Origin: JADJMO01 sp016794445
GTDB taxonomy: Bacteria; Myxococcota_A; Polyangia; Polyangiales; JADJMO01
Length of the DNA stretch: 8,189 nt
Reading direction: 5' to 3'
Assembly: GCA_016794445.1 (NCBI GenBank)
Contig: JAEUKC010000085.1
Span: forward strand, 1-8,189
Shown: positions 6,468 through 8,189 of the stretch, piece after piece
Layout of the letters: each line of letters begins with the position of its first letter
Position numbering within the stretch: the first letter of the stretch is position 1
Notes under the pieces: model-generated
What the model was told of the DNA's origin: nothing
Seen by the model: the letters and a program-made list of their open reading frames with translations, nothing else
Databases searched by the model: none
Program-made: the position numbers and the translations under genes

Positions 6468-6964
6468 CGCCGATGCGTCGTCCGGCCGTCGCCATCCTCG
6501 TTGCCGCGCTCGCCTTCCTCGGCGCGTTCGTCGGCTCCGCGTGGGTGTCCACCGCGATGGGTCTGAGCGATGCGGCCGCGAGCGACACGAAGTCGGCCTT
6601 GCAGTCGGCACCGCTCCAGGCCGACCCGCGCTCCGGCGCGCCGCTGTGCGACGACCGCGCGGCCTCCACGTACGGCGCCGAGCCGGCCCCGCTCCCTGTC
6701 GACGCCGGCTTCCTCGGCAAGGGCGATGGCAAGTGCGGGACCTCGTTGCTCGCGGCCGATGTCGCCTCCTCCCCTTCGCACGACGATCTGCAGCGCTCTC
6801 CGGAGCCGCCGGCGGAAGCCGTCGTCTTGCCAGGCACCCTGCCGCTGCCGCCGGCGCTGCCCGCGCTGGTTTCCACGTTTCCCCGCCCCGTCGGTGACGT
6901 CGTCGACGACGCGAGTCGCGAGACCGACAGCCCACCGCCCAAGCCCGTCCCCTGGATCCACTGA
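6464..6964 (+). CDS. Small membrane-anchored or exported Pro/Ala-rich protein
   Basis: This encodes 166 residues of no recognised family. The GTG start at 6464 overlaps the previous gene's stop by four bases (GTGA) and has GGGGAG at good spacing, suggesting translational coupling; an ATG three codons later is the alternative. Residues 8-28 ('AVAILVAALAFLGAFVGSAWV') are a single hydrophobic segment after MTPMRR, so the protein is an N-terminally anchored or secreted one with the rest outside the cytoplasm. The remainder is low-complexity and rich in Ala, Pro, Asp and Ser. It has two cysteines (C62, C91) that could form one disulfide and a proline-rich end ('SPPPKPVPWIH'). The hydrophobic start and the good ribosome binding site argue that it is real; the lack of any recognisable domain leaves its role open. 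The following gene encodes a DsbA-like protein, which might act on that disulfide, but this is speculation. Confidence 0.65.
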   Translation: MTPMRRPAVAILVAALAFLGAFVGSAWVSTAMGLSDAAASDTKSALQSAPLQADPRSGAPLCDDRAASTYGAEPAPLPVDAGFLGKGDGKCGTSLLAADVASSPSHDDLQRSPEPPAEAVVLPGTLPLPPALPALVSTFPRPVGDVVDDASRETDSPPPKPVPWIH

Positions 6965-7238
6965 GTCCTGAGGTTCGTCGTCGCCGAGGTTCGCCCTCGT
7001 GACACGTAGATCTCGGTAGCCTCGGTCGCGTCTCCATCACGGTCGTCGCCTGCCAAGGCCGCGCCGCCCATGGGACGCTCCGACGGTCACTCGGTCGATC
7101 CCCAGATCGCCGCTTCCCGCTGCTTCGCTCCACCGCGAGCGCGAGCAGGAGGCCGGCGCGGACCTGCGCTGGCGTAGTGCAGTTGGACTTCCCGGCTCGC
7201 CTCGGCGACCGGCAGACAAGACTCGTTCGAGGAGCCAC
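6965..7238. other. 274-bp intergenic region before the DsbA-like gene
   Basis: No convincing gene is present. It starts with a short direct repeat (GAGGTTCG twice, near 6970-6995) and holds an imperfect hairpin at 7120-7148 without a following T run. A promoter for the downstream gene is expected here, but no clear -35/-10 pair was found. A 35-codon frame at 7070-7177 has no ribosome binding site. Confidence 0.5.
7120..7148 (+). other. Imperfect hairpin in the intergenic region
   Basis: CTGCT (7120-7124) pairs with AGCAG (7144-7148), and CGCTC (7126-7130) pairs with GAGCG (7137-7141), around a six-base loop CACCGC with a small asymmetric internal bulge. No U tract follows, so an intrinsic terminator is not supported. 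A leader structure or chance pairing is possible. Confidence 0.35.
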
Positions 7239-8189
7239 ATGGCCAAGAAGCAACCCGTCCAGGACACCAACGTGATGAACAAGGGGACCGCCATCGTCGG
7301 CTTCGTCCTCGCCTTCGTGACCGGCGCCGGCTTCATGTATGCCGTCGATCGCGGCAACAACAAGGAAGACGCCAAGGCCACGGCCGAGAAGGCCGGCGGC
7401 GGCGGCGCGCCGGGCGAGGCCTGGAAGCAGGACGCGCCCGTCCCCGTCTCGAGCGAGGACCCGGCCGAGGGCCCGAAGAACGCCCTCGTCACCATCGTCA
7501 CTTTCTCCGACTTCCAGTGCCCCTTCTGCTCGCGCGTCAACCCGACGATGAAGCAGATCAAGCAGAAGTACGGCGACAAGGTCCGCATCGTCTGGAAGGA
7601 CCTGCCGCTCGACTTCCACAAGAACGCCAAGCCCGCCGCCGTCGCCGCGCGCGTGGCCTTCCTCGCGAAGGGGCACGAGGCGTTCTGGAAGATGCACGAG
7701 AAGCTCTTCGCCAACCAGAAGGACCTCTCCGACGAGAACTACATCAAGTGGCTCGCGGAGATCGGCGTCACCAAGGCCGACTTCGACAAGTACAAGGGCG
7801 AGGCCGAGAAGCGCGTCACCACGTCGTTCGAGCTGAGCAAGACCCTCGGCATCCAGGGCACGCCGAACTTCCTGATCGACGGCGAGGCCGTCAGCGGCGC
7901 GCAGCCGCTCGAGAAGTTCACGGCGATCATCGATGCGCACCTCAAGAAGGCGCAGGAGCTCAAGGGCAAGGGCACGCCCGACACCGAGCTCTACGCGGCC
8001 CTCGTGAAGAGCTTCTGGAAGCAGCCGGCGGCGAAGGAAGAGCCGGCGGAGGAGCCGGAGGACACCTCGGTGTGGAAGGTGGACATCGGCCACTCTCCGC
8101 AGAAGGGGAAGAAGGACGCGCTGGTCACGGTCGTGATGTTCAGCGACTTCCAGTGCCCGTTCTGCAAGCGGGTGGAGCCGACGCTCTCT
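7239..8189 (+). CDS. Membrane-anchored tandem DsbA-like thiol-disulfide oxidoreductase (3' partial)
   Basis: The frame is open from the ATG at 7239 (317 codons) to the window edge, so the end is missing. GAGGAG lies four bases upstream. Residues about 17-36 ('TAIVGFVLAFVTGAGFMYAV') form one N-terminal membrane segment, placing the rest in the periplasm. After a Gly/Ala-rich linker comes a complete DsbA-like (thioredoxin-fold, thioredoxin_4/DsbA family) domain at about 80-240: 'VTIVTFSDFQC94PFC97', the helical insert 'AFLAKGHEAFWKMHEKLFANQ' (140-160), and the cis-proline loop 'GIQGTP209NFLIDG'. An acidic/Pro linker (263-277) leads to a second copy beginning 'VTVVMFSDFQC306PFC309', cut by the edge. 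Both active sites are CPFC with the same SDFQCPFC context, pointing to internal duplication. The family makes, breaks or isomerises disulfides in exported proteins. The gene could be longer still, with further repeats beyond the window. Composition is Lys-rich compared with its neighbours. Confidence 0.93.
   Translation, partial: MAKKQPVQDTNVMNKGTAIVGFVLAFVTGAGFMYAVDRGNNKEDAKATAEKAGGGGAPGEAWKQDAPVPVSSEDPAEGPKNALVTIVTFSDFQCPFCSRVNPTMKQIKQKYGDKVRIVWKDLPLDFHKNAKPAAVAARVAFLAKGHEAFWKMHEKLFANQKDLSDENYIKWLAEIGVTKADFDKYKGEAEKRVTTSFELSKTLGIQGTPNFLIDGEAVSGAQPLEKFTAIIDAHLKKAQELKGKGTPDTELYAALVKSFWKQPAAKEEPAEEPEDTSVWKVDIGHSPQKGKKDALVTVVMFSDFQCPFCKRVEPTLS

Noticed and set aside
7070..7177. A 35-codon plus-strand frame before the DsbA-like gene
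   Set aside because: There is no ribosome binding site, the content is Arg/Ala/Gly-rich, and it overlaps the imperfect hairpin; it is likely chance.
6423..8093. A 556-codon minus-strand frame opposite the DsbA-like gene
   Set aside because: The plus strand carries two CPFC active sites and a cis-Pro loop in an intact frame. The minus frame is Leu/Arg/Val low complexity.
1..8189. CRISPR arrays, tRNA or rRNA genes, insertion sequences, phage genes
   Set aside because: No regularly spaced direct repeats, tRNA-like cloverleaf sequence, rRNA core sequence, transposase or integrase motifs were seen on either strand.

Overview
The window is very GC-rich DNA with tightly packed genes, strong G/C preference at third codon positions, and long open antisense frames that follow from that composition. 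The gene types fit a delta-proteobacterial/Myxococcota genome, probably Polyangia-like: secreted c-type cytochrome-like proteins with 'QPIL..C..CH' motifs, HEAT-repeat proteins, a DUF4912 protein with a Rho-N-like head, and tandem DsbA domains. The taxonomic placement is inference; there is no rRNA or marker gene here to fix it.

Left half (1-4083, minus strand): a three-gene, operon-like block read right to left. The first gene encodes a 764-residue exported protein with a PD40/beta-propeller-like N-terminus, a middle region resembling the hydrazine synthase alpha-subunit middle domain, and a C-terminal part with two CXXCH haem motifs. After 28 bp comes a 298-residue exported HEAT-repeat protein. 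After a further 10 bp comes an exported, probably lipid-anchored protein with two cytochrome-c-like modules whose haem motifs are non-canonical (CX6CH and CX4CH); it runs off the left edge. Together they look like an envelope redox or haem-protein module of unknown substrate.

Middle (4084-4256): the only intergenic space between the two divergent blocks. It is packed with complementary G and C tracts, including a perfect 20-bp palindrome.

Right half (4257-8189, plus strand): ribF (bifunctional riboflavin kinase/FAD synthetase), a Rho-N/TPR-like/DUF4912 protein with a 13-C homopolymer inside its coding sequence, a small membrane-anchored Pro/Ala-rich protein whose GTG start overlaps the previous stop, a 274-bp gap, and a membrane-anchored protein with two tandem DsbA-like CPFC thioredoxin-fold domains that runs off the right edge. 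ribF and the next two genes probably form one transcription unit, while the DsbA-like gene likely has its own promoter. FAD supply, periplasmic thiol chemistry and the cytochrome operon could be linked functionally, but adjacency is the only evidence.
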